A stretch of DNA of 64,000 nucleotides. Origin: Streptomyces malaysiensis subsp. samsunensis. GTDB lineage: Bacteria; Actinomycetota; Actinomycetes; Streptomycetales; Streptomycetaceae. Both the position numbers and the translations under genes were made by a program. The DNA lies in the NCBI RefSeq assembly GCF_024519315.1, contig NZ_JANIIC010000002.1:248001-312000 (forward strand), read 5' to 3'. Of the stretch, positions 1 through 9,285 are shown piece by piece; position 1 is the stretch's first letter, and the number at the start of each line of letters is the position of its first letter. The notes beneath the pieces are model-generated. The model was not told the origin of the DNA and did not search any database. It saw only the letters and a program-made list of their open reading frames with translations.

Positions 1-383
1 GGGTGGTCGAGCCCACCCTGACCGAGCCGCCGGGTCTGCGGCGGCTGCGCGCGGTGTGCGCCAACTCCGTGGGCTACCTGGAAGCACCACTGCTGCCCGG
101 CGGCTGCCTGATGACCGCGGCGCTCACCGAATACGACGGCCGCCCAGGCCGGGTCCGCGACGCGGTGGCCGAGGTGTGGTCGCGCTGGCGGGAACAGCTG
201 CGGGCGGACCTGACCGCCGCGGTGGACAACGGCGAGCTGCCCGCCGGGTTCGACATCGACCAGGCGCTGTTCGAGATCATCGCCGCCGGTCTGGCGCTGA
301 ACGCGGCCATGCAGCTCCAGCACGACCGGGCCGCCGCGGGCCGGGCCCGCCGCGCGATCGAACGGGCCCTGGCCCAGTCCTGA
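1..383 (+). CDS. TetR-family regulator, C-terminal part (cut by window start)
   Basis: The frame is open from the first base, so this is the 3' part of a longer gene whose DNA-binding N-terminus lies outside the window. The visible ~126 residues are helical and match the ligand-binding/dimerisation half of TetR regulators: a conserved Cys-Ala-Asn-Ser stretch, GGCLMTAALTEYDGRPG, a tryptophan-rich WSRWREQL helix, and a FDIDQALFEIIAAGLALN helix lining the pocket. It may control the SDR gene about 210 bp downstream on the same strand, but no operator can be tied to it. The family call rests on the C-terminal pattern only. Confidence 0.75.
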   Translation, partial: VVEPTLTEPPGLRRLRAVCANSVGYLEAPLLPGGCLMTAALTEYDGRPGRVRDAVAEVWSRWREQLRADLTAAVDNGELPAGFDIDQALFEIIAAGLALNAAMQLQHDRAAAGRARRAIERALAQS

Positions 384-597
384 CTCGACCCACCCCGGCC
401 CGGCAGCCGACGGGCAGCCGACGCGCGCGTCGGAGACGGCCGCCGACGCGCGACACGGGGCGGCCGATGCCGGACACGGGTGACGTCCGGGCCGAGGCGC
501 CGCGCGCGCCGGTGGCGGACCGGGGTCCATGCCCGGCGCGGAGTGCGTCCGCAGTACCGTGCCCGGAACGTACTCGACCGTAACCGGAGGAGATCGC

Positions 598-1389
598 ATG
601 CGGATCGGCGGCACAACCGTCCTGCTCACCGGGGCCACCGGCGGCATCGGGCGGACACTGGCCCGCGCGCTCGCGGCCAAGGGCGCCAAGCTGCTGCTCA
701 CCGGGCGCCGCGAGGAGGTGCTGCGCCCGCTGGCGGACCAGCTGGGCGGCCAGGCGATCGTCGCCGATCTGGCCGAACGGTCCGATGTGGAACGCCTCGT
801 CGAGGAGGCGTCGGACGCCCGGATCCTCATCGCCAACGCCGCACTGCCCTCCAGCGGCCCGGTCCTGGACTACCGGCCCGAGGAGCTGGACCGCGCCCTC
901 GATGTCAATCTGCGCGCCCCGATGCTGCTGTCCCGGCTGATGGCGCCGCACATGGTGGAGTCGGGGTCCGGCCATCTGGTGATGATCGGCTCGCTGTCGG
1001 GCCGTACGGCCTCCCCCGGCGCCGCGCTCTACAACGCGGCGAAGTTCGGGCTGCGCGGTTTCGCCCTCGGACTGCGGCAGGACCTGTATGGCACGGGGGT
1101 GGGGGTCTCGCTGGTGCAGCCCGGATTCGTGGGCGACGCCGGGATGTTCGCCGACGCGGGCACATCCCTCCCCACCGGGGTCCGGACGATCTCCAGCCGG
1201 CGGGTGGCCGCCGCCACCATCCGGGCCATCGAGCGGAACCGGGCCGAGGTCAACGTGGCCCCGCTGGAGCTGCGGCTGGGCAGCGCCATCGGCGGGCTGT
1301 TCCCGGCCCTCGCCGAGCGGGCCCAGCGGAGTGCGGGCGCCGGCGAGGCGTCCCGTCAGCTCGCCGAGGGGCAGCGCGACAAGCGCTGA
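598..1389 (+). CDS. SDR-family NAD(P)-dependent oxidoreductase
   Basis: A 263-residue classical short-chain dehydrogenase, probably cytosolic, oxidising or reducing an unidentified alcohol/ketone. The Rossmann glycine motif GATGGIGRT is at residues ~12-20, the NAA adenine-ring motif near residue 80, the catalytic Ser in IGSLSG and the Tyr-x-x-x-Lys pair in YNAAK. An upstream ATG at 529 is in frame, but ATG 598 has the clear ribosome site (CGGAGGAGA, 585-593) and gives the usual family length. It follows the TetR fragment on the same strand and precedes the secreted GH92 gene by 165 bp, which contains its own operator, so it is probably transcribed separately. Substrate unknown. Confidence 0.88.
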   Translation: MRIGGTTVLLTGATGGIGRTLARALAAKGAKLLLTGRREEVLRPLADQLGGQAIVADLAERSDVERLVEEASDARILIANAALPSSGPVLDYRPEELDRALDVNLRAPMLLSRLMAPHMVESGSGHLVMIGSLSGRTASPGAALYNAAKFGLRGFALGLRQDLYGTGVGVSLVQPGFVGDAGMFADAGTSLPTGVRTISSRRVAAATIRAIERNRAEVNVAPLELRLGSAIGGLFPALAERAQRSAGAGEASRQLAEGQRDKR

Positions 1390-1525
1390 ATCCACCGCCC
1401 TGTGCGCGGGCGGTGCCGATGTCCCGGCACGGACGGCGGTCCGGTTGGTCTCGGCGACCACCCGTCCGCGCCAGGGACATTGACACCGCCCGGTCCCCAT
1501 GCCAAATTTTTCGCGACCCTGGCCG

Positions 1526-1537
1526 GACAACGTTGTC
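1526..1537. promoter_or_regulatory. LacI-type palindromic operator upstream of the GH92 gene
   Basis: GACAACGTTGTC is a perfect 12-bp palindrome with the central CG and AACGTT core typical of LacI/GalR-family operators. It lies 18 bp before the start codon of the secreted GH92 enzyme. The site is seen; the regulator is inferred and no LacI-family gene lies in this window. Confidence 0.6.
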
Positions 1538-1554
1538 ATACGGAGGTGCGTCCT

Positions 1555-3960
1555 ATGCGGTCGCTGATCGGTGGAATCCGAGCCCGCACGGCGGGCACGG
1601 TCGCGGGCGTGCTGACGGCCGCGCTGCTGGGCGCCGGTCTGCTGGGACCGCCGGGCGCGGCGGCCGCACCCTCGGCCGCGCCCCCGCCGGCCGACCCCAC
1701 CTCGCTGGTCCATCCGTTCGTGGGCACCGAGAACTTCGGCAACACCTTCCCCGGGGCGAGCGCCCCGTTCGGCATGGTCCAGGTCAGCCCGGACACCGGC
1801 GGCCAGGGCGGCTACGACTACGACCAGAACGCCATCCACGGCTTCAGCCAGACCCATCTGTCCGGGGTGGGCTGCGGGGTGGCGGGCGAGCTGCCCATCA
1901 TGCCGACGACCGGCGCGGTCGGCGACGTCGACCCGGAGCACTACCGCTCGACCTTCAGCCATGACGACGAGGAGGCCGCCCCGGGCTACTACCGGGTGGG
2001 CCTGAAGACCTACGGCATCGACGCCGAGCTGACCGCGACCCGGCGCACCGGCTGGCAGCGCTACACCTTCCCGGCCACCGGCGCGGCCAATGTGCTGTTC
2101 AACACCGGCAAGGCCAATCAGAAGGTCTTCGGCTCGGAGATCCGCGTGGTCGGGGACCGGACCGTCGAGGGCCGGGTGGAGGCCGGGAACTTCTGCGCCG
2201 GAAAGGACCGGCACACCGTCTACTTCACCGCCACCTTCGACCGCCCCTTCGCCTCCTACGGCACCTGGCGCGGCACGACTTCGTCCCCCGGCTCCCGCGA
2301 GGCGGCCGGAGAGGGCGGCAACGGCGCCTGGGCCACCTTCGACGCCACGCGGGACCGGGACGTCGTGGTCAAGGTCGGGCTGTCGTACACCGGTCCCGAG
2401 GGCGCGGATAAGAACCTCGCGGCGGAGACCGGGGATTCGTACGACTTCGACGCCGCCCGCGCCGCGCTGCACGACACCTGGCGGAAGAAGCTCGACGCGA
2501 TCCGGGTCGGCGGCGGCACCGAGGAGCGGCGGAGCGCCTTCTACACCGCGCTGTACCACGCCCAGCTGCACCCCAATGTGGCGGGCGACGTGGACGGCCG
2601 CTACACCGGTTTCGACGGCGCGGTCCACACCGCCTCCGGCTACACCCCGTACCAGAACTTCTCGCTGTGGGACACCTACCGGCCGCAGAACCAGCTGCTG
2701 GAGCTGCTGGAACCGGGGGTGGCCCGCGATGTCGCGCTGTCGGTCGTGGGCATCGGCCGGGACGGCGGCTGGCTGCCCCGCTGGGCGCTGGCCAACAGCG
2801 AGACCAACATCATGACGGGGGACCCGGTGACCCCCTTCCTCGTCGAGGCGTGGTCCAAGGGGCTGCTGGCCGGGCACGAGGACGAGGCGTACGCGCTGCT
2901 GAAGAAGAACGCGACCAGCACCCCACCCGCCGACTCGCCCTACAACGGCCGCTCCGGAGTGGACTATTACCGGGAACTCGGCTACGTCCCCTCGGGGCTG
3001 GAACTCGGCACCGACTGCGCCGACAAGGGCGGTGACAACGACTGCGTCCACCCCGCCTCCGCCACCCTGGAGTACTCCGCGGCGGACGCCGCGCTCGCCC
3101 TGATGGCGCGCGGGCTCGGACACCGCGCCGACGCCCGGACGTTCGCCGAGCGCGGCCAGGCGTACCGGACGCTGTGGGACCCGTCGATCGGGCAGTTCCG
3201 GCCGCGTACGGCCGACGGCGCGTGGGTGACCCCGTACGACCCGGTGGAGGCGGGCCGGCAGTTCCACGAGGGCGGTGCCTATCAGTACCAGTGGCTGGTG
3301 CCGCAGGACCCGGCCGGTCTGGTGGGGCTGATGGGCGGCAGGAGCGCGACCGAGAAGCGGCTGGACGACTTCTTCGCCTACGGCAAGCTGCTCACCGACC
3401 CGGCGGGCACGGCCCGCCAGGACTGGATCTCCGCCCCGTACGACTACTACGGCAAGCCCACCTACAACCCCAACAACGAGCCCGATCTGCACGCCCCGTA
3501 CATGTATCTGTGGGCGGGCGCGCCCGCGAAGGCGGCGACCGTGGTGCGGGCGGCGATGACCCTGTTCACCACCGGGCCGGACGGGATGACCGGCAATGAC
3601 GACCTCGGCACGATGTCGGCCTGGTACGTCTTCTCCTCGCTGGGCCTGTACCCGACGATGAGCGGCGGGGACTTCCTCGCCCTGTCCAGCCCGCAGTTCG
3701 CCTCGGCCGTGGTCCGCGTCGGGCGGTACGGCCTCCGGCAGGGCGGCACGCTGACGGTCACCGCACCGGGCGCGAGCGACGCCAAGCGGTATGTGCGGAG
3801 CGTCTCGCTGAACGGCCGGAACGTGGCGCGGACCTGGCTGGACTGGGACCAGGTGGCCCACGGCGGAAAGCTGGCCCACCGGCTGTCCACCGAACCGTCG
3901 TCCTGGGGCACCGGACCGGGCGCGGAACCGCCGTCGATGGGCGCCACGCACAGGGGCTGA
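1555..3960 (+). CDS. Secreted GH92-family glycoside hydrolase (alpha-mannosidase type)
   Basis: An 801-residue exported enzyme. GH92 members are calcium-dependent exo-acting alpha-mannosidases trimming N-glycan or mannan side chains. A Sec signal (Arg-rich start, then [15 protein letters not shown], cleavage near residue 38-42) precedes the family hallmarks: [23 protein letters not shown] at the mature N-terminus, the [10 protein letters not shown] segment, and the C-terminal [21 protein letters not shown] block bearing the catalytic acid region. Length fits a complete family member. The start at 1555 is chosen because CGGAGG precedes it and the signal peptide begins there. A 12-bp LacI-type palindrome sits just upstream, suggesting induction by a sugar product. 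A short hairpin follows the stop codon. Confidence 0.93.
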   Translation: MRSLIGGIRARTAGTVAGVLTAALLGAGLLGPPGAAAAPSAAPPPADPTSLVHPFVGTENFGNTFPGASAPFGMVQVSPDTGGQGGYDYDQNAIHGFSQTHLSGVGCGVAGELPIMPTTGAVGDVDPEHYRSTFSHDDEEAAPGYYRVGLKTYGIDAELTATRRTGWQRYTFPATGAANVLFNTGKANQKVFGSEIRVVGDRTVEGRVEAGNFCAGKDRHTVYFTATFDRPFASYGTWRGTTSSPGSREAAGEGGNGAWATFDATRDRDVVVKVGLSYTGPEGADKNLAAETGDSYDFDAARAALHDTWRKKLDAIRVGGGTEERRSAFYTALYHAQLHPNVAGDVDGRYTGFDGAVHTASGYTPYQNFSLWDTYRPQNQLLELLEPGVARDVALSVVGIGRDGGWLPRWALANSETNIMTGDPVTPFLVEAWSKGLLAGHEDEAYALLKKNATSTPPADSPYNGRSGVDYYRELGYVPSGLELGTDCADKGGDNDCVHPASATLEYSAADAALALMARGLGHRADARTFAERGQAYRTLWDPSIGQFRPRTADGAWVTPYDPVEAGRQFHEGGAYQYQWLVPQDPAGLVGLMGGRSATEKRLDDFFAYGKLLTDPAGTARQDWISAPYDYYGKPTYNPNNEPDLHAPYMYLWAGAPAKAATVVRAAMTLFTTGPDGMTGNDDLGTMSAWYVFSSLGLYPTMSGGDFLALSSPQFASAVVRVGRYGLRQGGTLTVTAPGASDAKRYVRSVSLNGRNVARTWLDWDQVAHGGKLAHRLSTEPSSWGTGPGAEPPSMGATHRG

Positions 3961-3986
3961 AACCGGCCGGTTGTGGTGTAGGTTCT

Positions 3987-4012
3987 ATGGCCCGCCTGGA
4001 CACACGGGCCAT
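3987..4012 (+). terminator. Hairpin after the GH92 gene
   Basis: ATGGCCCG (3987-3994) and CGGGCCAT (4005-4012) form an 8-bp perfect stem with a 10-nt loop, 27 bp after the GH92 stop and 34 bp before the next start. It could be a weak terminator or an operator for the alcohol dehydrogenase gene. Confidence 0.4.
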
Positions 4013-4045
4013 GGGGGGTGTGGTCGAGCGAGGGAGCGGGTGTCC

Positions 4046-5110
4046 ATGCGTGCTGTGGTGTTCGACGACTTCGGGCGGCGGCCCGAGGTCCGTGGCGTCG
4101 AGGACCCCGCTCCCGCCCCGCACGGCGCGGTGATCCGCGTCGAGGCCACCGGGCTGTGCCGCAGCGACTGGCACGGCTGGATGGGGCACGACCCGGACAT
4201 CCGGCTGCCGCACGTCCCCGGCCATGAACTGGCGGGGGTGATCGAGGAGGTCGGCCCCGACGTCGTCAACTGGCGCCCGGGGCAGCGGGTCACCGTGCCG
4301 TTCGTGTGCGCCTGCGGGCGCTGTGCCGCCTGCGCGGAAGGCGCCCAGCAGGTGTGCGAGCGGCAGACCCAGCCGGGGTTCACCCACTGGGGCTCGTTCG
4401 CCGAGTACGTGGCGATCGAGAACGCCGATGTGAATCTGGTCGGCATACGCAACGAGCTGTCGTTCACCACGGCCGCCGGTCTGGGCTGCCGCTTCGCCAC
4501 CGCCTTCCGCGCCGTCGTCGCCCAGGGCCAGGTCGCCCCGGGCGAGTGGGTCGCGGTGCACGGCTGCGGCGGGGTGGGGCTGTCCGCGGTGATGATCGCC
4601 GCCGCGGCCGGGGCGCGGGTGGTGGCGGTGGACATCTCACCGCAGGCGCTGGCGCTCGCGGCCCGGTTCGGCGCGGCGGTGTGCGTGGATGTGGCCTCCA
4701 CCCTGGGCTCGGTGGCGGAGGCGGTCGCGGACGCGACGGGCGGCGGCGCCCATGTCTCGCTGGACGCGCTGGGCTCCCCACGGACCTGCGCGGCGTCCAT
4801 CAAGAGCCTGCGCCGCCACGGCCGCCATGTCCAGGTGGGGCTGCTGCCGCCGGCCGCCGGGACGCCGATGATCCCGATGGACCGGGTCATCGCGCTGGAG
4901 TTGCGCCTGCTGGGCAGCCACGGCATGGCCGCCCATGACTACGCCCCGATGATGGCGATGGTCGAGGCCGGTTCGCTGCGGCCGGATCTGCTGGTCACCG
5001 ATGTCATCGGGCTCGACGCGGTGCCGGAGGCGCTGTCCACGATGGCGTCGGGGGCCAGGGGCGGGGTCACGGTCATCGAACCGCACCGCCCACCCGTGAC
5101 GGGGAGCTGA
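4046..5110 (+). CDS. Zinc-dependent alcohol dehydrogenase (MDR superfamily)
   Basis: A 354-residue medium-chain dehydrogenase, cytosolic, oxidising an alcohol with NAD(P). Catalytic zinc ligands are seen in [12 protein letters not shown] and the [12 protein letters not shown] block. The structural-zinc four-cysteine loop is complete ([17 protein letters not shown]). The nucleotide site is GCGGVGLSA (around residue 172). ATG 4046 is chosen because the conserved [11 protein letters not shown]-terminus starts here. It is most like the zinc ADHs annotated for aldehyde/alcohol turnover in actinomycetes; the exact substrate cannot be read from sequence. No partner gene overlaps it. Confidence 0.9.
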   Translation: MRAVVFDDFGRRPEVRGVEDPAPAPHGAVIRVEATGLCRSDWHGWMGHDPDIRLPHVPGHELAGVIEEVGPDVVNWRPGQRVTVPFVCACGRCAACAEGAQQVCERQTQPGFTHWGSFAEYVAIENADVNLVGIRNELSFTTAAGLGCRFATAFRAVVAQGQVAPGEWVAVHGCGGVGLSAVMIAAAAGARVVAVDISPQALALAARFGAAVCVDVASTLGSVAEAVADATGGGAHVSLDALGSPRTCAASIKSLRRHGRHVQVGLLPPAAGTPMIPMDRVIALELRLLGSHGMAAHDYAPMMAMVEAGSLRPDLLVTDVIGLDAVPEALSTMASGARGGVTVIEPHRPPVTGS

Positions 5111-5403
5111 CGGATCGTTCCGGCGGCGGCTCGGCGCGGCGGGGGCTCCGGCCCGGGCGGCGATGTGGAACGGGCGGTCGGCTGCCGCGAGAGCCCGGAG
5201 GGCGTGGAGACCCGAGAGCTCGCGGATGCGGGCTGGCGTCGTTCTGCGGGGGAGAACAAGATGCTGATGAGGGTGACGGCGGTGGCTATGAGGAGGGGCA
5301 CGATGAGGCTGGTGCCGACGATGGCTCCGGCGGCCGCTGATCCGGCTGACCGCACACCTCCCGTTCGCCCTACCCGCCTCGAAGATCAAGGACAACGAGG
5401 TCC

Positions 5404-6657
5404 ATGTCTGAACGCGCGAAAGAATCCGTCCTACGGTCCCCGGGCATATCGCACCTACTGGTGGTGGTGCTGTTCTGCTTCTCGGGATTCGCCCTCCTGC
5501 TCCCGGTCTCCCCGGCATGGGCCGTCAACGGAGGAGCCGACGAGTTCGGCGCCGGACTCGTCACCGCCGTCCTGATGGCCGCCACCGTCCTGGCCCAGCT
5601 GTGCGTCAAGGCGACGCTGCGCACGATCGGATGGACCCGCACCCTCGCCCTCGGCGCGCTCCTCCTGGGCCTGCCCGCCCCCCTGCAAGCCCTCAGCGAC
5701 CATCTGCTGCCCGTTCTGCTGACGACCGCCCTGCGCGGAGCGGGCTTCGGCATCATCACCGTCTGCGGCTCGACAGCCGCGGCCGCCTTGGCCCCACGCG
5801 GACGCCAGGGAGCGGCCATCGGCCTCTACGGCCTCGCCGTCGCCCTTCCCCAGGTCATCCTCACTCCGGTGGCCCCCTGGCTGGTGGGCACGTTCGCCCT
5901 GCCCGCGATCATCGCCTGCGGTGTTCTTCCCGTCCTCGCGCTGCCCTGGACACGACCCCTCGGCCACGCCGTCGAAGCCCGCACCCACAGCCCCTCACCC
6001 CGGGACGGCCACGCCCAGAGCTCCGATTCCACGGCCACGGTGCTCCGGCGCATCCTGCTCCCGCTCACCGTGCTGCTCCTGGTCACGGCCTCAGGCGGAG
6101 CGGTGCTCACCTTCGCCCCGCAGTTCACCGCCACCCCGGCGCTCGCCGCCACCTGCCTGCTCGCCCTCACCACCACCGCCGCGGCAGCCCGCTGGGGCTG
6201 CGGGGCACTGGCCGACCGGATCGCTCTGCGGCCGATCAGCGCCGTCCTCGTCGCGACCGCGAGCGCGGGTCTTGCGCTGATCGCCCTGGCCGTCGGCTCG
6301 GACAGCCACACCGTCCTGGCCCTGTCGGCCGGACTGCTTCTGCTGGGAGCCGCGTACGGAGGGCTCCAGAGCCTCACGCTGGTGCAGGCGTTCGACCGTG
6401 CGGGCGCGGAAAACCGGCACACGACGTCGGTCGCCTGGAACATCGGCTACGACGCCGGCACCGGTCTCGGCTCCCTGACGCTCGGCCTGGCGGCCCAGGT
6501 GGCCACCTTCTCCGCCGGCTTCGCCACCATGTCGGCGTTGATGGCGGCCGCGCTCCTCGCGGTCCTCCTCAACGGTGCACGGCCGACCGCCGCCCCCTCA
6601 GCGGACAGCCGCCCTCCTGCCCGCAGCGGAACCCACCGCTCGCGCATCCGCCCCTAG
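5404..6657 (+). CDS. MFS transporter, CynX/NimT-like
   Basis: A 417-residue integral membrane protein with about twelve hydrophobic segments, opening with LLVVVLFCFSGFALLLPVSPAWAV. The gene runs to a His/Arg/Ser-rich cytoplasmic tail. A central charged loop (residues ~185-205, rich in Arg, His and Ser) divides the two six-helix halves. Overall pattern (two bundles, GxxxDR-type loop replaced by ALADRIALRPIS in the second half) fits the major facilitator superfamily, closest in feel to CynX/NimT-type carriers. Substrate unknown. It converges on the glycosyltransferase gene, 64 bp apart. The 293 bp before it hold no convincing gene. Confidence 0.82.
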   Translation: MSERAKESVLRSPGISHLLVVVLFCFSGFALLLPVSPAWAVNGGADEFGAGLVTAVLMAATVLAQLCVKATLRTIGWTRTLALGALLLGLPAPLQALSDHLLPVLLTTALRGAGFGIITVCGSTAAAALAPRGRQGAAIGLYGLAVALPQVILTPVAPWLVGTFALPAIIACGVLPVLALPWTRPLGHAVEARTHSPSPRDGHAQSSDSTATVLRRILLPLTVLLLVTASGGAVLTFAPQFTATPALAATCLLALTTTAAAARWGCGALADRIALRPISAVLVATASAGLALIALAVGSDSHTVLALSAGLLLLGAAYGGLQSLTLVQAFDRAGAENRHTTSVAWNIGYDAGTGLGSLTLGLAAQVATFSAGFATMSALMAAALLAVLLNGARPTAAPSADSRPPARSGTHRSRIRP

Positions 6658-6721
6658 CCCATCTGGGCCGGGTCGAACGCCGGTGGCCGCGAGGGGGTTT
6701 CGCCGCCGAGGGTGTCGTCCC

Positions 6722-7948
6722 TCATCCGCGAGGCGGAGACGCCGAGGAGTCGAGGAGCAGTTTCGCGGCCACCGTCGTCCCGTCGGTGCGCATCGTGCCC
6801 GCCACGCCCCTCGCCTGTGCTCGGGTCTCGGGTGTCAGGGCCGTTCTCAGCGCGGCCGACAGGGAGTCGAAGGTCGGCGTCCGACCGTCGTGTGCCGCGC
6901 CGATGCCCAGCTGGGCCACCCGGGCGGCCCAGCGCGGCTGGTCCGCGATCTGGGGGACCACCACCTGGGGCGCGCCGGCCCGAGCGGCCGTCGTCGTGGT
7001 GCCCGCGCCGCCGTGGTGCACGACGGCGGCCACCCGGGCGAACAGTGCCTGATGGTTCACCTCGCCGACCACGAGGCAGTCGTCCCGGTCGTCGATCGGA
7101 GCCAGGTCGGCCCAGCCGGGGGCCAGGAGGACTCGGTGGCCCTGCGCCCGGACCGCCTCGATGGCCACCCGGGCGAGGTCCTTCGAGGTGCGCATGGCCA
7201 TGCTGCCGAAGCCCACGTACACCGGCGGTGCGCCGGCGTCCAGGAACGCCTCCAGCTCATCCGGGAGCGGGCGTTCGTCCGGCAGGAACCACGCCCCGGT
7301 CTGCACGAGGTCGAGTTCCGTCATCTCCTGCCACGGGCCCAGGACCGGATCCGCAGCCAGCCACGGCCGATCGGTGAGGACATGGTCACGGACGCTCTTC
7401 AGCGGTGGCAGGCCGATCGCCGCCCGATGGCCGTTTTCCGCCTCGCCGTACAACGCGTTCACGCGCTGGTCGTCCTGCTCCCACAGCACCTTGAGATCGG
7501 TCTCCTCCCGCGGGGGCGGCGTGCCCGGCCGGGCCCCCGGGGGGAAGTGCCGCGACGGCAGTCCGAACGGATGGAAGCACGCGAACACGTAGCGGATGCC
7601 CAGTTTCTCCGCCACCGAGCGTGCGCCGGCCGGCATCAGGCCGGTCGCAAGGAGCACATCGCACCCTTCGGCCGCGGCGGTGAGTGTGTCGAACCGCGCG
7701 GCGACCAGCTCGGGCGCGAGCCGGAACGCGTCCGCCGCCGACGGCGGCCTCTCGCCGGTCACCACCGAGCGCACCGTCGGGCCGAGCGGCACCAACTCCA
7801 CGCCGGCCCGGGCCAGCAGCGCCGCGAACTCCTCGTCCGGCGGCGCGCACACCCGCGCCTCCGCGCCGAGTTCCCGCAGCCGCACCGCGAGTCCCGCCAG
7901 CGGTTCCACGTCCCCGCGCGATCCCCATGTCGACAACACCACACGCAT
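6722..7948 (-). CDS. GT1-family glycosyltransferase (UGT/antibiotic-type)
   Basis: A 408-residue GT-B enzyme transferring a nucleotide-activated sugar to a small-molecule acceptor. The N-terminal MRVVLSTWGSRGDVEPLAGLA is the signature of the vancosaminyl-transferase/sterol-glucosyltransferase branch. The C-terminal donor site HHGGAGTTTTAARAGAPQVVVP (His-Gly-Gly-Ala-Gly-Thr core) and the PQIADQPRWAARV loop are intact. The start at 7948 is chosen over an in-frame ATG at 7993 because the Rossmann strand begins there. It lacks biosynthetic neighbours, so it is more likely a detoxifying (macrolide-inactivating type) or stand-alone tailoring enzyme than part of a pathway; that is inference. Confidence 0.9.
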   Translation of the reverse strand: MRVVLSTWGSRGDVEPLAGLAVRLRELGAEARVCAPPDEEFAALLARAGVELVPLGPTVRSVVTGERPPSAADAFRLAPELVAARFDTLTAAAEGCDVLLATGLMPAGARSVAEKLGIRYVFACFHPFGLPSRHFPPGARPGTPPPREETDLKVLWEQDDQRVNALYGEAENGHRAAIGLPPLKSVRDHVLTDRPWLAADPVLGPWQEMTELDLVQTGAWFLPDERPLPDELEAFLDAGAPPVYVGFGSMAMRTSKDLARVAIEAVRAQGHRVLLAPGWADLAPIDDRDDCLVVGEVNHQALFARVAAVVHHGGAGTTTTAARAGAPQVVVPQIADQPRWAARVAQLGIGAAHDGRTPTFDSLSAALRTALTPETRAQARGVAGTMRTDGTTVAAKLLLDSSASPPRG

Positions 7949-8050
7949 GTAGCGAATCCCCCATATCCCCAGGTTCTGTCCTCGGCCGCCCATCCTGAGG
8001 GATACCCGGGGCCTTGCCGCAAGCCCCCCGGTGCGCTATAGGTTGAGAGT

Positions 8051-8073
8051 GGCAGGGAGTGGATCTCCCTGCC
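8051..8073 (-). terminator. Hairpin downstream of the ECF sigma gene
   Basis: GGCAGGGAG (8051-8059) and CTCCCTGCC (8065-8073) form a perfect 9-bp stem with a 5-nt loop in the gap between the sigma-factor 3' end and the glycosyltransferase start. Both genes are on the minus strand, so it would end the sigma transcript. Confidence 0.6.
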
Positions 8074-8115
8074 TTCGCCGTTTCTGCCCCGGGCGATCCA
8101 CCCGGCCCCGAGTCG

Positions 8116-8172
8116 GACCGGCGGGGTCAGTCCAGACCGGCGGGGTCAGTCCAGACCGGCGGGGTCAGTCCA
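8116..8172. repeat. Three perfect 19-bp tandem repeats at the 3' end of the sigma gene
   Basis: GACCGGCGGGGTCAGTCCA occurs three times without a mismatch at 8116-8134, 8135-8153 and 8154-8172. The last copy contains the stop codon of the sigma gene (TGA on the minus strand at 8165-8167). Confidence 0.95.
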
Positions 8173-9055
8173 GATCCGTCAGGTCGAGTCCGCTCAGACG
8201 GCCGGGGTCGGCCAGGATGTCGACCGCGACGATCCGGCCGTCGGTGACCGTGAACGCCAGCACCGAGAACGGCCGCCCCTCCCGGAAGCTGACCACGCCC
8301 ACGGCGCCGTTGACGAGTGCGGGGCGGGAGCGGAGGTCCGTACCGCTGAGGCGGGAGAAGGTGAGCGCCTGGTCCGCGACGGCCGCCGCGCCGTGCACCT
8401 CGCGGGGGGCGCGGGCGGGGGCGGGGCCGTAGTCGGCGCGCAGGACGACGTCCGGGTCGAGCACGGCGATCAGGCCGTCGAAGTCGCCGTCGCGCGCGGC
8501 GGCGAGGAAGGCGTCGACGACCTCGCGCTGCCGGGCCAGGTCCGCGTCGGGGACCGGAGCCGCTCCCCGGACCCGGCGGCGGGCGCGGCTGGCGAGCTGA
8601 CGGGCGGCGGCCGGGGTGCGGTCCACGATGGGGGCGATCTCCTCGAACGGCACGGCGAACAGGTCGTGCAGCACGAAGGCCAGCCGTTCCGCCGGGGCCA
8701 GCGTCTCGAGCACGACCAGCAGGGCGAGGCCGACCGAGTCGGCGAGCAGCGCCTGGTCCTCGGGGCCGGGCCCGCCTTCACCGCTGATGACCGGGTCGGG
8801 GAGGCGCACCCCCAGCGGCTCCTCGCGCCGGGCGGTGCGCGAGCGCAGCATGTCCAGGCAGACCCGGCCGACGACGGTGGTGAGCCAGCCGCCCAGGTTC
8901 CGCACCGCGCCGGTGTCGGAGCGACTGAGCCTCAGCCATGCCTCCTGGACGGCGTCGTCCGCCTCGCTCAGCGAGCCGAGCATGCGGTAGGCCACCGCCC
9001 GCAGATGGCCGCGGTGGGCCTCGAAGCCCTCCGCCAGAAGCTGGTTCTCGTTCAT
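8165..9055 (-). CDS. ECF41-group RNA polymerase sigma factor (SigJ-like)
   Basis: A 296-residue extracytoplasmic-function sigma factor with a C-terminal extension. Region 2 is seen as [32 protein letters not shown] and region 4 around [35 protein letters not shown]. Residues ~165-290 form a SnoaL-like domain, which in ECF41 proteins takes the place of a separate anti-sigma factor and tunes activity. ECF41 genes usually sit beside a carboxymuconolactone decarboxylase/oxidoreductase/epimerase (COE) gene; none is adjacent here. A hairpin lies downstream, and three tandem 19-bp repeats overlap its stop codon. Confidence 0.92.
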   Translation of the reverse strand: MNENQLLAEGFEAHRGHLRAVAYRMLGSLSEADDAVQEAWLRLSRSDTGAVRNLGGWLTTVVGRVCLDMLRSRTARREEPLGVRLPDPVISGEGGPGPEDQALLADSVGLALLVVLETLAPAERLAFVLHDLFAVPFEEIAPIVDRTPAAARQLASRARRRVRGAAPVPDADLARQREVVDAFLAAARDGDFDGLIAVLDPDVVLRADYGPAPARAPREVHGAAAVADQALTFSRLSGTDLRSRPALVNGAVGVVSFREGRPFSVLAFTVTDGRIVAVDILADPGRLSGLDLTDLD

Positions 9056-9210
9056 CGGTCACATCCCCTTGTCACGGACCACACCGTCGCGGGCCACACC
9101 GTGCTGACGGATGGGCCGGGTGCGATGTGACGGAGGGGACGGAACGGCCTGTGCGGGCCCGCGCACCCGTCCAGTCCCTTGACGCACTGCGATCAGATCA
9201 TTACATAAAT

Positions 9211-9224
9211 TGGGAGCGCTCCCA
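9211..9224. promoter_or_regulatory. CebR-type operator upstream of the GH9 cellulase
   Basis: TGGGAGCGCTCCCA is a perfect 14-bp palindrome identical to the operator of CebR, the Streptomyces LacI-family repressor that responds to cello-oligosaccharides. It lies 62 bp before the start codon of the GH9 gene. The cebR gene itself is not in the window. Confidence 0.88.
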
Positions 9225-9285
9225 TATCTCCCACGCCCACGCTCGCCCACGTCCGCCCAGTCCGCCCCTTCTGGAAGGTTCCGTC

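Noticed and set aside
277..3951. A 1224-residue open frame on the minus strand opposite the SDR and GH92 genes, and similar long antisense frames elsewhere (e.g. 37779-38597, 43075-45075)
   Set aside because: They are by-products of GC-rich coding sequence on the other strand: low-complexity Arg/Gly/Pro/Val composition, no family motifs, no ribosome sites, and better genes on the opposite strand.
8116..8172. CRISPR-like short repeats
   Set aside because: Only three 19-bp units with no spacers between them; it is a simple tandem repeat.
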